Shown one piece after another: positions 24,131 to 36,428 of a stretch of DNA of 64,000 bases. The DNA is taken from NCBI RefSeq assembly GCF_958295425.1, contig NC_081153.1, positions 18,223,172 through 18,287,171 on the forward strand, written 5' to 3'. A program made the position numbers and the translations under genes. The notes beneath the pieces are model-generated. The model worked only from the letters and a program-made list of their open reading frames with translations. It did no database searches and was not told the origin of the DNA. The DNA comes from Solea solea (taxonomy: Eukaryota > Chordata > Actinopteri > Pleuronectiformes > Soleidae). The number at the start of each line of letters is the position of its first letter. Positions within the stretch are counted from its first letter, which is position 1.

Positions 24131-27100
24131 TATACAGGCATGCATAGTTGGACACAGACACAATTAGTTTGAGTTACTACTGATACTGAGGCCACTTTGA
24201 AAGCTTAAAACATAATCTCCTGACTCTGTCCAGAGACGCTCCTTCTATCCCTAATTCTTCCTCCCTTTTTTATTATTTTCTCCATTTCTCACTTTATCGC
24301 CATGTTCATGAGGACGGGAGAAAAAAAAACACGTTGCTGTGCAAATACACACACACTGCAAACTGCTGAGTGCTTCGGCTTATGCTTTGCTTCTATTTTT
24401 TTTGTCGCACTACTTTGCTCCTCATCAGGCAATAAGATCCTAAAGTGGTGTTGAAGCCAAAGAGGAGAACTTTGTTTCATGGATTTAATCTCTGACTTGT
24501 TACTTGAGTAGTTAGAATGAAACAGAAAGTCTCGACGGTGCACAATTGTGTGAATTTCCCTGGTGTTAGAAGTTAGAAGCCCTAGAATGTTTGGGGTTGT
24601 CCTGAGCTGCATCCTGCCCTGATGGTTTCTGCGGCTAATTAATTTCCCTGATATGACTTTATGGTTTTCTTTGTCCGTCTGTGTGCATGTTGGGAAGGTG
24701 ATGTTTGTCAGGTCTCTTAGGTCTTGTATCTGGTGGTTGGGGTGTTCTTGAACGCCTCACTGAAAAGCAGACGGGACAAAATATATAATCATGTTTGTCG
24801 TGTCCCGGTCTCTTAAATCAGAAAACGAGCAAAATCAATGGATAAGCTCACGTCAGGTTTAGATTTGATGAACTTTGACACTGATGAAGTTCTCATAGTT
24901 TTAACATTTATGGACTGGCAAATGTAGAAGGATCAACATCTACTTCTCTACACACTTATACACACAGCATTTTCACCCTCTTTAATAAACCTCTGTTGAG
25001 TAAAAAAGTAGAATAATCATTCTGTTGTCTGCGGAACATTCTTTATTTAGTTTTTTTGAGGCTGTGCCAGTGATTCCACCGTACAATTCAGGCTGCCTCC
25101 CTCCGTCCAACAGTAAAGCACCAGATTCAGTGGCGTATGAATGTGTACTTGCATGTTTTCTCTCTCCTTGTGTTGCCGTTTCCCTTCTCCATGTTTTGTT
25201 TCCACAGCAGTGTTACAAAGTGGACGGCCTCTGTGAATTCAGAGGAGGGCTGACAGCATAGAGAAGGTTGATTGATGGCTTATTGTGCAACCAGACACGG
25301 CTAGACCGAACTGGTTAGGTTGTGACCCTGTTTTGGCCTCGTGCCCTCCCAATTCTCTCTTTTTTGTTACATATATATATATATAAAATTCTCGACTTTT
25401 TTCCCTCTCCTTCTGCCCGTATCTCACCGTACCTCACACACGATTCGACACACACACACACACACAGTGCATAAATATACATGTATACGTGCAGACACAC
25501 ACTTCCTCTTCTTCATGCTTCTTCTCCACCACCCCTCCCCTCGTCTTGGTTGCTGCACTAAAGTCATCATCGTTGCCATCATTCATTCTTGGCTGTTTCC
25601 TTTCTTCCTTCCTCTGCCCACTGTGTTCTCTTTGTCACTACTCCTTCAGGACAGGTTTTGTCCCATGAGTCATTTCATCAGGTTTCACTTTGCAGCCGCT
25701 GCTCATTCAGGTCCATAAACACACGGTCGCTTCCCGGGAAATGCAGCAAAGAGGATTCTTAACGCACAAATCCGATGCCTCTCTCGATTTTACTTCACCT
25801 ACCAATTTGTGGGTGCGGAGGAATGTACCAACATGTGTCATGTTTGACAAATTCATGAGAGACTAAGTTAGCCTAAACAGCAGGCACACTAGTTTAAGCT
25901 ATGGTTCAGACAGTTTTCCCCCCCTGCAATGATTTTCTGTTTCTATTCTCCACACAACCATAGTGATTTATGGTAATTATCCATCTTTGGGGTCATCCAT
26001 CAACTGGTTGTTGCTAGGCGATGGGAGCAGCTGTTGTTTAGTCGTGGAAAGCTCCACTGTCAGTGGCAATGCAGGTGAATTCAAAAGACAGCATTGATGA
26101 AGCAAGAATAAAGATTGTTAGATTGTTAATTATTTTTTTTTTTAGATTTAAACTGAATTTTATTTTTTTGACAATAACAGAATGAGTCACAAAAGTTAAA
26201 AGGTAAAATCTCCTGATGTCAATAACAGAAGATGTGTTTAATGAACAAGTATAAATCTAATTTGGGAAAAGTTTATACGTGAAAGAAATCTTAAAGATGG
26301 TAAAGAAATAGACTGTTTACCAAATGACATGTGTCTAATGAAGGCTAAATTGAATCAGTGCTTGGCAATGGTTGAGTAAATCTCACTCACATCATCGTGA
26401 ATTAGCATTAGTAATGCTTTATCTGTAGTTAGTCCGAAAACAAACCAGATGGTTTGAGATGTATCTGCAGCAGCAGATCAACGTCAGATAGTTAGGGCGT
26501 TTGGGGGGCGGGGGGTGAAGAAGGTGGGGGTTGTTTGGCAGAGAAGTTGCAGCAGAAAGGCCTGGAATCCACGGTGCTGATGATCTAATGGCTGTTGTTT
26601 CATTTCAGAACAGGCAGGCGCTGACAGTTCAGGGAAAAGGTGATTTATAGACCACAGTCACTGTCATGGCGTGTTAAAACTGGTTCACGGGAGATCTGAA
26701 CTAACGGATAGAAACAAAAGGATAACAAGAGAAACTTGAGAAGCGGTTTCTTTCTTTTTTTCTCTCTCTTTCTTTCTTTCTTTCTCTCGGTTTGACCCAT
26801 TTAAAAAGGGGCTATTAGCATAGCATGTGTTCAAGTAGCTGCAAATGAACTGGAACATATGTAAAAGCCCACAGGGACAGCGCAGAGTTCTGGAAAGTGT
26901 AATTTATCTCTCATTGTGTGCACATTTGGGAGACGGATGCATTTGATAAGAAACGTCAAAAGGATCGTGTTCTCTTTTGTGAAAGAATCCAGAGCGGTCG
27001 CCGTGTAAATATCAAGTCAAAATGAAGATGTTGTCTCTACATGTAGCTTTCAGTCTGATGAGCAGATGTCTTGTTTTGTTTTGTTTTGTTTTGCCTCACC

Positions 27101-28075
27101 AGAAGCTTAGAAGGTGGATTTGTATGACTCGTGATGTGTAAGAAGCCTCAGAGATAATGTGCCATATGGTGGACTAGTTTATGTCGGCGGGCTTTTACAT
27201 GTCAGGTTAGGAAAGCTTGGGGTTTAATATCGACTAGTAAATGGAATAACACTCAGTATGTACTGTATGCTGTTCTACTCTCCTTGTCTCACTATACAAG
27301 CATTAGTAGTGTATTGAATAAAGTGTCTGCCTCCACTACACTAGGTGGCGATATATCTACGTTTCAGTGTCTTAGTATGAGGTATTGACCTATTAAATCA
27401 CAGACCAAAACATTGTTAGTTGGCAGCTTGAAATTTAAAATATTATTTATTTGAGCTGGCAGAGCAAAAACCTAGTTTCCTACTCAGTTCCAAAAATTTA
27501 CCAATCTGGATTTTGCAATGTTTTCTCATCAGCGTCTTCTTCTTCTTCTTCTTCTTCTTCTGTAGTAATTTGACACCAAATGCATTATCTAGGTGTGAAA
27601 TTTGAGAAGTTAGATTTCAGTTTGCAGTTCCATGTATTGTAAAAGTCTGACTAAGACAATAATAATTTACACTATACTTATATTTAACTTAATTCTGTAA
27701 TGGATTGGGTTCCTCTGACTTTTTAATAAAGAACCGTGTTAGTGGTGTGTTGCCTTCAGGCTGAGAAGAGTCTGTGAGTCTTTGCCAGTTTGTCCTCAGT
27801 GTGTATTGTCCACACACAGCAGTCCAAAGAGAGTGTCAGGTCCTATGAAACCACAGCACAGCTATCCCAGAGTGGAAAAAAAGAGCAAGAATGAAGACGA
27901 CAGTGGAGAGCAGAGAGAGACAGAGATTGCCTGACATACTAAACATTACCATAATTGGCTTTTCTACATGATAGGACAGAGGAAATAATAATGTCATTTT
28001 ATTTACAGCCCTCTCTCTGCTGAAACACGCACACACTCATGCACACCGTACAGGTCAATGACACACACTGATCAG
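24131..28075. other. Intron segment, no gene; scattered simple repeats
   Basis: Largely unique AT-rich sequence. Simple repeats are (TA)n at about 25371-25385, CT/TTCT runs at about 26750-26788, (TTTTG)n at about 27074-27093 and (TTC)n at about 27534-27560. I recognise no exon, transposon or RNA gene. Confidence 0.5.
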
Positions 28076-28079
28076 GCCT

Positions 28080-28340
28080 GTCCAAAGCCATCAGAGGTGA
28101 GTGGCAGGGAATGGAGGGACCAGTGACAAAGCGAAACGGGAGAGAGAAATAAGACTGCCACGCCAGAGCTCCCATTTTGAAGGGCTGCTAAACGGTGTGA
28201 GGGAGCTTCCGTCGCCGCCGCACTCCCAATGCAGCGCTCGGCCACGCAGGGTAAATCAGCAGGGTGAAAGCTGGCGGAATTGGACATTAGCACTGCAAAT
28301 GAGAGTCGGGATTGCCCTCTTCTCGCAGACAACATGAATA
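28080..28340. promoter_or_regulatory. Candidate conserved noncoding element in tshz1 intron
   Basis: A unique block with comparatively high GC and GGGTAAATCAGCAGGG and GGACATTAGCACTGC words, set in AT-rich and microsatellite sequence. No credible open frame is present. Regulatory function is inferred from texture alone. Confidence 0.3.
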
Positions 28341-28435
28341 AATGAAGAAGGTTTAGAGGGGGAATGTGTTTGTGAATGTGTGGGAAAGAGACTGAGGGGA
28401 GACTGCACGATAAAAGTGTTTTAAGTTTGTTTTCC

Positions 28436-28688
28436 TTATCTATCTATCTAAATATCTATCTATCTGAAACGTTTTCATGCAACCATTTTTTTCTTTATTG
28501 TAAACCTAAAACTAACAGAATTATTATTACTCACATTTTAAAACATTAACGTATTTTTTAAATGTACAAAGAATTCATTTTCTTGGTATGAGTCTGTATA
28601 AAAGGTGAGGTGTGGGGGTGTTTGCATGACACTGACACAGCTTCCTACCTTCATGTGGACTGGATGTAATTTGGAAGCGTGTGTAAAT

Positions 28689-28719
<31 letters not shown>

Positions 28720-29076
28720 TGACTATGGGATGTCCAACTGTGGTGTCACCTGTATGCAGCAGGACATCCTGGACTCAGGGCACAACAATAGTGACAGGCT
28801 CGTCTCCAAACGCAGATGGCTTTGCTCCCCCACAACCACACACCCACCCACCCACCACACCACACCACCCCCACCAGCCACAGTGCATCCCTGCAATCAC
28901 CTGACACACTGTGACACACACACACACACACACACACACAAACCTCACCTCACTTGCACACACTTCATTTGGACACACATGGCATAAATGTTACTCATTT
29001 CTCTTCCCTCTTATATCATTCTTAGTATGTTACATGCTGTTTAACTTGTTTCCCTGTCATGTTTTGCTCTCTCTCA

Positions 29077-29127
<51 letters not shown>

Positions 29128-29130
29128 CTT
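28436..29130. repeat. Microsatellite cluster
   Basis: (TCTA)n at about 28436-28464, (TG)n at about 28688-28713, CA/CCA-rich sequence at about 28838-28880, (CA)n at about 28914-28940, and adjoining (CT)n/(CA)n at about 29081-29126. No gene. Confidence 0.88.
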
Positions 29131-29329
29131 GTTCACTGGCCTAAACACATCTTTTCTCCTCTCTTTTCAAAACTTCCCCCTTCTCCCTATCCTCCCTGAC
29201 AGCACAAAGTGGGCTTACGTTTTTGACTGACAACCACAACAGACAACCACCCTCACCACCACCCTCACCCCGGTTTTAATCCCTTCCCTAGCCCTCCCTC
29301 CCACCCTCTCCGCTCCCTCTTTTGTTCTG

Positions 29330-30290
29330 AGTGACGCGGGAAAGCCGCCGTGTCAGCATCTTTTCCATCTCTGATTGCCTTATTAGCCGGCGGTGGCACC
29401 CGCAGCTTTTCTGACACAGATGGTGAAGGAGGAGACTCGAGCAGGAGGGGAGAAGGAGAAAAAAAAAAAAAAAAAAATGGCTGACTTGTGTTTGTTGTTG
29501 TTACTTTCCCCTCCCACCTCTTCTCAGGCTTGTTTGTGTGGACACTGACACCTCGAGCCGACACTGACACACTCCTGACAATGATGCCTGTCAAAGGCAG
29601 CATACAGAGGACGGCAGGGCAAAAAAACAGACTTAAGTGTTGGTGTACATTTTGTGTGTGAATGCGCGTGTGTGTGTGTGTGTTTGTACTGCTGTCAAGT
29701 TTCCTCTCACTTTGTCAGCTCGGGCTGCTTTATCGAGCTTTATCACCGCATTGACTTTGAATGGGTTCAGTTTCGCATTCATTGGAGTACAGTGGGCTGA
29801 TTGGGAGGACGAGGCGGGTTGAAAGAGACAGCTGCTTTGGCAAAAGGTTAAAATCTCCTAATTTACTGAATAACTCAAGTGAATGATTTCAGCGTGGCCT
29901 GTGTGTAATCAAGAGCTGACACTTACGAGCAAAACTAACACCACGTTTAATTAACAAGAGGAAGGCTGCACTTTAAGCGTGTATAGTCCCTGACACGCAC
30001 CAACGTTAACGCACATTTAAAGCAGAGAGAACAAGAGAGGGAGAGACAGAGTTGCAGCTGTTGGACCTCCAGCTTTTCCAAGGCAGCAGTAAGAGGCACC
30101 TCACAAACATCAGGTATTATGTCCATTCCTATTATAGGATAGAGAGCTACATGCTGTTTGAAGCTGACAGCACATCTGCCTCCTCACTGGAGACTGATTC
30201 TGGCACCTCAGACAAGCATCTTCCTAGGGATGGATTTGGGGAGCTGCCTTTGCATATTTAACCCTCTATTTTTCTGCTTCTCTGTAATGC
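29330..30290. promoter_or_regulatory. Candidate conserved noncoding region near the 3' end of the intron
   Basis: Unique blocks at about 29330-29430, 29730-30010 and 30060-30270, separated by an A-run (about 29459-29477) and a short TG run (about 29668-29682). They contain TTATTAGCCGG, TTTAATTAACAAG and CTGACA-type words. An open frame at 30052-30261 has no recognisable protein features. This is a weak enhancer candidate set. Confidence 0.28.
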
Positions 30291-31390
30291 TTCCATCTTA
30301 ATCTGCCTCTGAGACTGATATCTGCGCCATTTGTTTCACTATTTTAGGGCCGCAGTAAATTTCATTAAATCCAGATTTTGGCCGCAAAAAGATTTGTGAA
30401 ATTTGTGAAACTGCAAAGAAAAAAGGAAGCAGAAATGTTTATATTGATACTATAAACCCCTCTCTTTTTCTGAAATGGCACACTTGATGCTGAGAGTACT
30501 CAGGGAGCACAGGCAGTAACAACACGGCTTGTCATGTCCGCTGGCCATTTCCTAGCATCACGCTGTGAGGACTTCTACAGCGGATGCCAAGTTGACTCCA
30601 GCCAACCATGGCTTGGCACGGCGGATGCAGCTGGCATTTTTCTCCTCTATCTCTTACTTGAAAATACACAATATGTGTGGCATGTTGACAGAATGAAGCG
30701 ATTCAAAACTCAAGAACAGATCTTTAGTTTCACTTCGACAACAACATAAACAATCAAATGCTGAAATGCCATCAGCTGTTGTAGAATTCCAGGTTGCTGG
30801 TGAGGGAAAATGTGCGTTTGAATATGCTGAAATGTTTGCACAAATGCACTGAATTCATCTCTTTTAATCCAGTGTATGTTGAGAAGCAAACTTCAAAGAG
30901 ACTCTTTAATAGGTCTATCGATGAGGCATCCTTCCCTTTTTACATTTTTTTTATTATTATTATTTCTACTGAGACAGCAGTGTCTTCATTTCTGTTGTGA
31001 AGGAACAGATCTTACCGCATGATAAATAAGTATCATCATGTCTCAGGATTTGATTGCTGCATAATTTGAAATTGTGCTTGTTTTTACTTTTTAAACAAAG
31101 CGGAGAGATTTCTGTAGCTCATCTCTGCTCTCTGCCCTTGCTGAGCTGTAGTGTTCAATAGCTTCATTAGGCAGTGCAGTGGAGAGCACGATCTGTCATT
31201 GTCAAGATATGGATGTTTGCCACTTTATTATTGCAAATCTGTGTCCTCTTCTGGGACTATTGACAAAAAAACTCTTTACAATTATTACACATACCACCTA
31301 CACATAGAATGTGGAAAAATGTCTAATTTGTGTCAAATATGGATATATTTTTGCACAAAGACGTCTAATGTCGCATTTCTGTTTGTTTTG
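30291..31390. other. Intron 3' end, nothing specific recognised
   Basis: AT-rich unique sequence up to the tshz1 acceptor. I see no exon or repeat end. Confidence 0.5.
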
Positions 31391-31399
31391 TTTTCACAG

Positions 31400-34300
31400 C
31401 TTATGGACCCGAGGATGAATTTACATTGGACAAAATTGATGAAGAGGAACATCTGCTGGATGACGGCCTCTCTCTGGATGGTCAAGATGCAGATTATCTG
31501 TTCAATGAGGATGAGGATGGAAAAGATCATTACAGCTGCCAAAACTCTCCATTCAGCAACGGCACAAACCCAGATGCTGGGTATGCCTCCCCACTCAGCA
31601 CAACCAGTGACCAACTGGTGGACCTTAAAACCTCTTCCACCTTCAGTGATGGTCAGGACAAGGTAGTGGAGAAAGTAGAGGAGAGCACAGAGTCCATCAA
31701 TGGCCTCTCACTGCAGGACAGTCTGGCAAAAATGAAAGCCGTCTATGCAAACCTGATCTCAGATGCCTCCTGGTCCAGCATTGCTATGGATATGCTTAAA
31801 AGTAAGCAAGGGAATCTTGCAGCTAGCAACGGCAATGGGGGCAGTCACAAAGGGAGCAATGGATTCCTGAATAGTCCGAGCACAGGGGATGTCCATGTGA
31901 AAAGCAGATGTAGCAGTAGCAATGCCTCAGCCACTACTAATACCACCAGCAGTACCACCACAAGGACGGTGACAAGCAGCAGCAATAGTGGCACTATTGT
32001 AAGTTCTGGCAGCACAGGGGGGTTAGCATATGATTGGCACCAGGCAGCATTGGCCAAAACCCTCCAGCATACCCCATACCAACTCCTTCCTGAGCCTAGC
32101 CTTTTCAGCACCGTGCAGCTTTACAGACAAAACAATAAACTCTATGGCCCCGTGTTTACCGGGGCCAGCAAGTTCAGGTGCAAGGACTGCAGTGCAGCCT
32201 ATGACACTTTGGTCGGCCTGACAGTACATATGAATGATACAGGCCATTACCGTGATGACAACAAGGATACCGAGAATGATAGAAGCAAGACGTGGTCCAA
32301 GCCACGCAAGCGGTCCCTGTTAGAGATGGAAGGCAAAGAAGATGCCCAGAAAGTTCTTAAATGCATGTACTGTGGCCACTCTTTTGAATCCTTGCAAGAC
32401 CTTAGTGTCCACATGATCAAAACAAAACACTATCAGAAAGTGCCTCTAAAAGAACCAATGCCAGCCCTCACCTCAAAGCTGGTTCCCCCAACCAAAAAAA
32501 GAGCATTTCAAGACTTAATGTCCCCAAGTTCGCCAGAGTCTGTGTCATCTGGCATACTCCTGGGAGATTCCTCCAAAGACCAAAAAATGGCCAATCCCTA
32601 TGTCACTCCTAACAATCGATATGGTTACCAAAATGGTGCCAGCTATACTTGGCAGTTTGAGGCACGTAAGGCACAAATTCTTAAATGCATGGAATGTGGC
32701 AGTTCACACGATACCTTGCAACAACTGACTGCCCACATGATGGTCACTGGACACTTTCTCAAAGTCACAAACTCAGCTTCTAAAAAGGGAAAGCAGTTGG
32801 TATTTGATCCCATCACTGAGGAGAAAATCCAGTCAATCCCTCTGCCACCAAGTACCACACGACTCCCTGCTCCAAATGGGAAGTCACAGACTGATTCGCC
32901 AATGCACCCCTGTAGCCCAGAGGAGAGAAATGAAGAAAGGAGAGATAGAGAGATGGTTGAAGAGAAAGTGGAACATAGGGAACCAGAGAAAAAAATCAAA
33001 GAGGAGAAAGAAGATCCCTCTGAAAAGCCTGAAAAACCAGGAAAGGCTAGATCTTACCAATATCTGACAGAAGAAGACTTGGAAGAGACGCCTAAAGGTG
33101 GCCTGGACATTCTTAAGTCTTTAGAGAACACAGTTTCAAGTGCAATCAGCAAGGCCCAAACAGGTACACCCACCTGGGGCGGATACACTAGCATTCATGC
33201 TGCCTATCAGCTCCATGGATCTTTGAAGTCTAGCTTGTCCTCCTGTGCACAGGTCCAGCCTTTGTTCAGCAGCAACAATTTGAAGGCACTGTCCTCTGAG
33301 TTAAGTACCCTGATCCATTCACCAGGGAGCCCCTCACCACCTCCATGTCACAGAAGCAACGTATTGGCCATGGAGGAATTAGTAGAAAAGGTGACAGGGA
33401 AAAGTTCAGTGAAGACTGAAAAAGAGGAAAAACCTGTAGAAAACAAGTGCAGGCCCACAAAGTCACCATTGCCAAATCCTAAGGATAAACATCCTTCACA
33501 CAGTACAGAGAAAATCTCAAAGGTTAGGAAAGAGTCTGCAGCAGAGGGCCGTACAGAATCAAAAGGCGAAGAGGGAGAGCAGATAGCAGAAAGCAAATTA
33601 GAGAGACGCATTAAGAGTGAAGTAGATTCCCCAAAAAAGCTTGTTAGTAATGGCTGCAATAACCTGAGCATCATCACTGATCACTCACCTGAACAACCAC
33701 TTGTGAACCCTCTCAGTGCTTTGCAGTCGATCATGAACAACCATTTGGGGAAAGCTTCGAAAGTGTCCACACCATTCACAGACCCCTTTGCTGTGCTTCA
33801 TAAGATCAACAGCAACTCTCCTCAAAGCAAGTCAGCAGAACCTGCGCATCAGTACCACAACAACAACAACAACAACAACAACGACGACGACGATGATGAT
33901 GACGATCAGCCCATGGACTTGACTAAATCCAAAAACCTTAATGGCAGCACAGCAAAGGGTACTTTTACGACACCAAACAACAACAATAGCAGCAGCATTA
34001 ACAACAGCAAACCAACCTTCCGAGCGTTCTCTCAGTCGTCTTCTCCACCTCTGCGGGAGAATGCTCTGATGGATATTTCAGACATGGTGAAAAATCTGAC
34101 TGGTCGTTTGACACCAAAGTCTACCACCCCGTCCTCCGTCTCTGAGAAATCCGACATCGACAGCTGTAGTTTTGAGGATGGCATGGAGGAGCTGTCTCCC
34201 ATCCAAAGACGAAAGGGTAGACAGTCGAACTGGAATCCTCAACATCTCCTGATTCTTCAGGCCCAGTTTGCCTCCAGTCTTCGGGAGACTCATGAGGGGA

Positions 34301-34794
34301 AGTTTATAATTACTGACTTGGGGCCCCAGGAACGGGTCCACATCTGTAAATTCACTGGTCTCTCCATGACTACTATCTCTCATTGGCTGGCCAATGTAAA
34401 ATATCAATTGAAACGGACAGGAGGAACAAAGTTCCTCAAAAATATTGACTCTGGCCAGCCTTTGTTTTTGTGCAGTGACTGTGCATCCCAGTTCAGAACT
34501 CCCAACGCCTACATTCATCATTTGGAGTCCCATCTTGGGTTTACCCTGAAGGACCTTGCGAAGCTTTCCATAGACTTATTAGAGCAGCAAGGGGTTGGCA
34601 GAATAGATGACAAGTCTTTCGGTTCTTCTGGACTCTTAGAAGAAGATGCCGGCTCAATTTACCAGTGCAAACTGTGTAATCGGACATTTCTAAGCAAACA
34701 TGCAATCAAATTGCACCTTTGCAAAACACACGGAAAGTCACCGGAGGACCATCTCATCTTTGTAAAGGAGCTGGAAAAGTTTGACAAACAATAA
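31400..34794 (+). CDS. tshz1: Teashirt homolog 1 (Tshz1), main coding exon
   Basis: Zinc finger and homeodomain transcription factor of the teashirt family, nuclear and mostly repressive, acting in embryonic patterning. Joined to exon 1 it gives 1144 residues (human TSHZ1, from memory, 1077). C2H2 fingers: 1 at C274/C277/H290/H296; 2 at C335/C338/H351/H357; 3 at C443/C446/H459/H465; 4 at C1038/C1041/H1054/H1058; 5 at C1103/C1106/H1119/H1124. The atypical homeodomain is about 950-1020, with the ISHWLANVKYQL recognition helix. PMDLT at 851-855 matches a CtBP-binding motif. A Ser/Thr-rich run covers about 183-220. TSHZ1 rather than TSHZ2 or TSHZ3 is chosen for DDGLSLD, SPGSPSPPP and VEKVTGK. The frame starts at the 31400 acceptor; the TTG at 31426 is not a start. 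Oddities: Asn8-Asp8 at 834-849, G286 and C996 at usually constant positions, and a sumoylation-type IKSEVDSP at 751-758. Confidence 0.95.
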
Positions 34795-34913
34795 AGTCAG
34801 ATTTAGCCCGGCAGCATGACGGACTATCATTGCACTATAACTCTACGCCACAATCTGTCATAACAGATAGTGCCACAGCTGCATTGACCACTGATGGGAC
34901 ACAACATGGTAGC

Positions 34914-35273
34914 TTTAAAGATCCAGTGTAAAGAATTAGTGACGTCGAATTGTGAGACTGCAGATCATAACAAACGCAAGACTCCGCCACTCACCCGTCT
35001 TTTTCCAAAGCATGTCAGGGAGCTACGGTGGCCTTCACATACCAGAAAGGATATTCTTCTTTTGTGTCCACTTCAAAAATGCAAAACTGGTTGGATAAGA
35101 TGGCGGCCTCCGTAAACCGAGGCCCTTGCCTAAAGTACATACTGTATACAAGGCTACAAAAACCAAACACTTTTTATTTTAAAGCGTTTATGCACTAATA
35201 TAAACACACTTAATGGTAGTATATTCAATTTCTGCCAGTAAACCCTCCTAAATGTTACACACTGGACCTTTAA
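34914..35273. mobile_element. MITE inside the tshz1 3' UTR
   Basis: The left end TTTAAAGATCCAGTGTAAAG and the right end ATGTTACACACTGGACCTTT are imperfect inverted copies. A second copy with the same termini lies at 40412-40729. Non-coding inside. I recall the ...ACACTGGACCTTT end as frequent in fish genomes. It starts 119 nt after the stop codon, so it should be transcribed in the tshz1 mRNA. No clear target duplication was identified. Confidence 0.72.
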
Positions 35274-36422
35274 TACCATTTATTAATGTAATAATTACAT
35301 AAATTACATGTAACTAATTACATAAAATTTAATGAATTAAAAAGCTGAATAATAATAATGATGTTTAATTTTTTGGTAATATTAACGTACCAAATTGGTG
35401 CAGCAACCATGGCACTATGTAGTCACTGACTGATTGTTGCTTTTGTAATGCACTGCATCTTTTCTGAGCCTTTGGGGAAAAAGTACATCTGTTGTTTTAA
35501 AAAAAAAAAACAAAAAAAAAAACTGGACCATGCTCTTCTTTTGATCACTGTTTCTGAATGATTTCTAAGATGAATATATTTCAACACAACCTGCATATTA
35601 TTTATGGAACAGTTTGTGCATGTTTTTATGTAATGAAGTGAGCATATTATGTCTAGTAATACTTTTTTTTTTTCCGTTTCTTTTTTTTTTTTTAACCACG
35701 ATGACTAAGCTAATACCCCTGGTTATCAAACACAGCAACTGTATGAAGGTACGTGACGCGCCACACGAAAGATGGCGCTTTTTTAAAGTGATGACATCAA
35801 GTCAGGGATGTTTTTATTGAAGAAGTATGGATACAAATCACAGCACTTCACCGTTTTGAGTTTTAAAAACCCTCGATCGACGTGGCAGTTTGGGGGTTAA
35901 CTATGATATCGCTTCATATTTGCCATCGAGTCACAGAATGTCTCACAAATGATCTTTGTTTCTCTTCCTGGTTGTTTCAACATGTACAGTATTTGCATTA
36001 GTAGGCTCCCGGTTTTATTATTGTGAAGCTATTGTATTGTATAAATGAAGTTTAAAACTTACTGTATGAATAATCAGCGAGTATGTATACATGTACGTCG
36101 GCATATCTTGCTCTTTACAGTTCAACATTATTTGTACTGTGTGCATTTTTCTAATGTTATTTTCTAGAACAAATATCGTGGAGTGGGAGGGGCTAAAGCT
36201 ACAGAGTATTGTCGGACCGTTATGCTCTTTTTCATTGAAAAGTAGGTCCTTCGATGTGGTTTACACAAAATGAAAACACAAAAAAAACTTTACTTGCATC
36301 TGCTCTGATGCATGGTACTGTACATAACATTGAAAAAAAAATCATGCAATGATAGATTTCCAGATTTTTGTCATCGATCCCAGTTATTCAGAATGACATT
36401 CTTTTTGTTTCCTCAGTTGTAA

Positions 36423-36428
36423 AATAAA
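36423..36428 (+). terminator. Probable tshz1 polyadenylation signal
   Basis: Canonical AATAAA followed within about 30 nt by TGTGGTGTTGACTG-type GU-rich sequence, as expected downstream of a cleavage site. It is the strongest signal within 2 kb after the stop codon. Without transcript ends it remains a prediction. Confidence 0.6.

Larger units (their letters stand above)
6880..31399 (+). other. tshz1 intron 1 (24.5 kb)
   Basis: Bounded by a GTGAGC donor at 6880 and a T-rich acceptor ending TTTTCACAG at 31391-31399. The phase is consistent on both sides. Within it I find microsatellites, at least two MITEs, a long polypurine tract and unique blocks, listed separately. I find no convincing additional coding exon. 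Confidence 0.9.

Noticed and set aside
23740..24195. 151-codon antisense frame
   Set aside because: Mostly VCVCV and ERERE tracts from (CA)n and (CT)n microsatellites.
31426..31428. Apparent start of the long tshz1 frame
   Set aside because: The codon is TTG (Leu). The reading frame continues upstream to the splice acceptor at 31399/31400 and joins exon 1, which carries the true ATG and the family-specific N-terminus.
31151..31666. 171-codon + strand open frame overlapping tshz1 exon 2
   Set aside because: Its 5' part is intron sequence, and it has no recognisable domain. Only the part from 31400 on may be translated, as the tail of the overlapping upstream ORF.
34078..34533. 151-codon antisense open frame
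   Set aside because: It lies opposite the conserved homeodomain and finger 4 coding sequence and is a mirror of its codon constraint.
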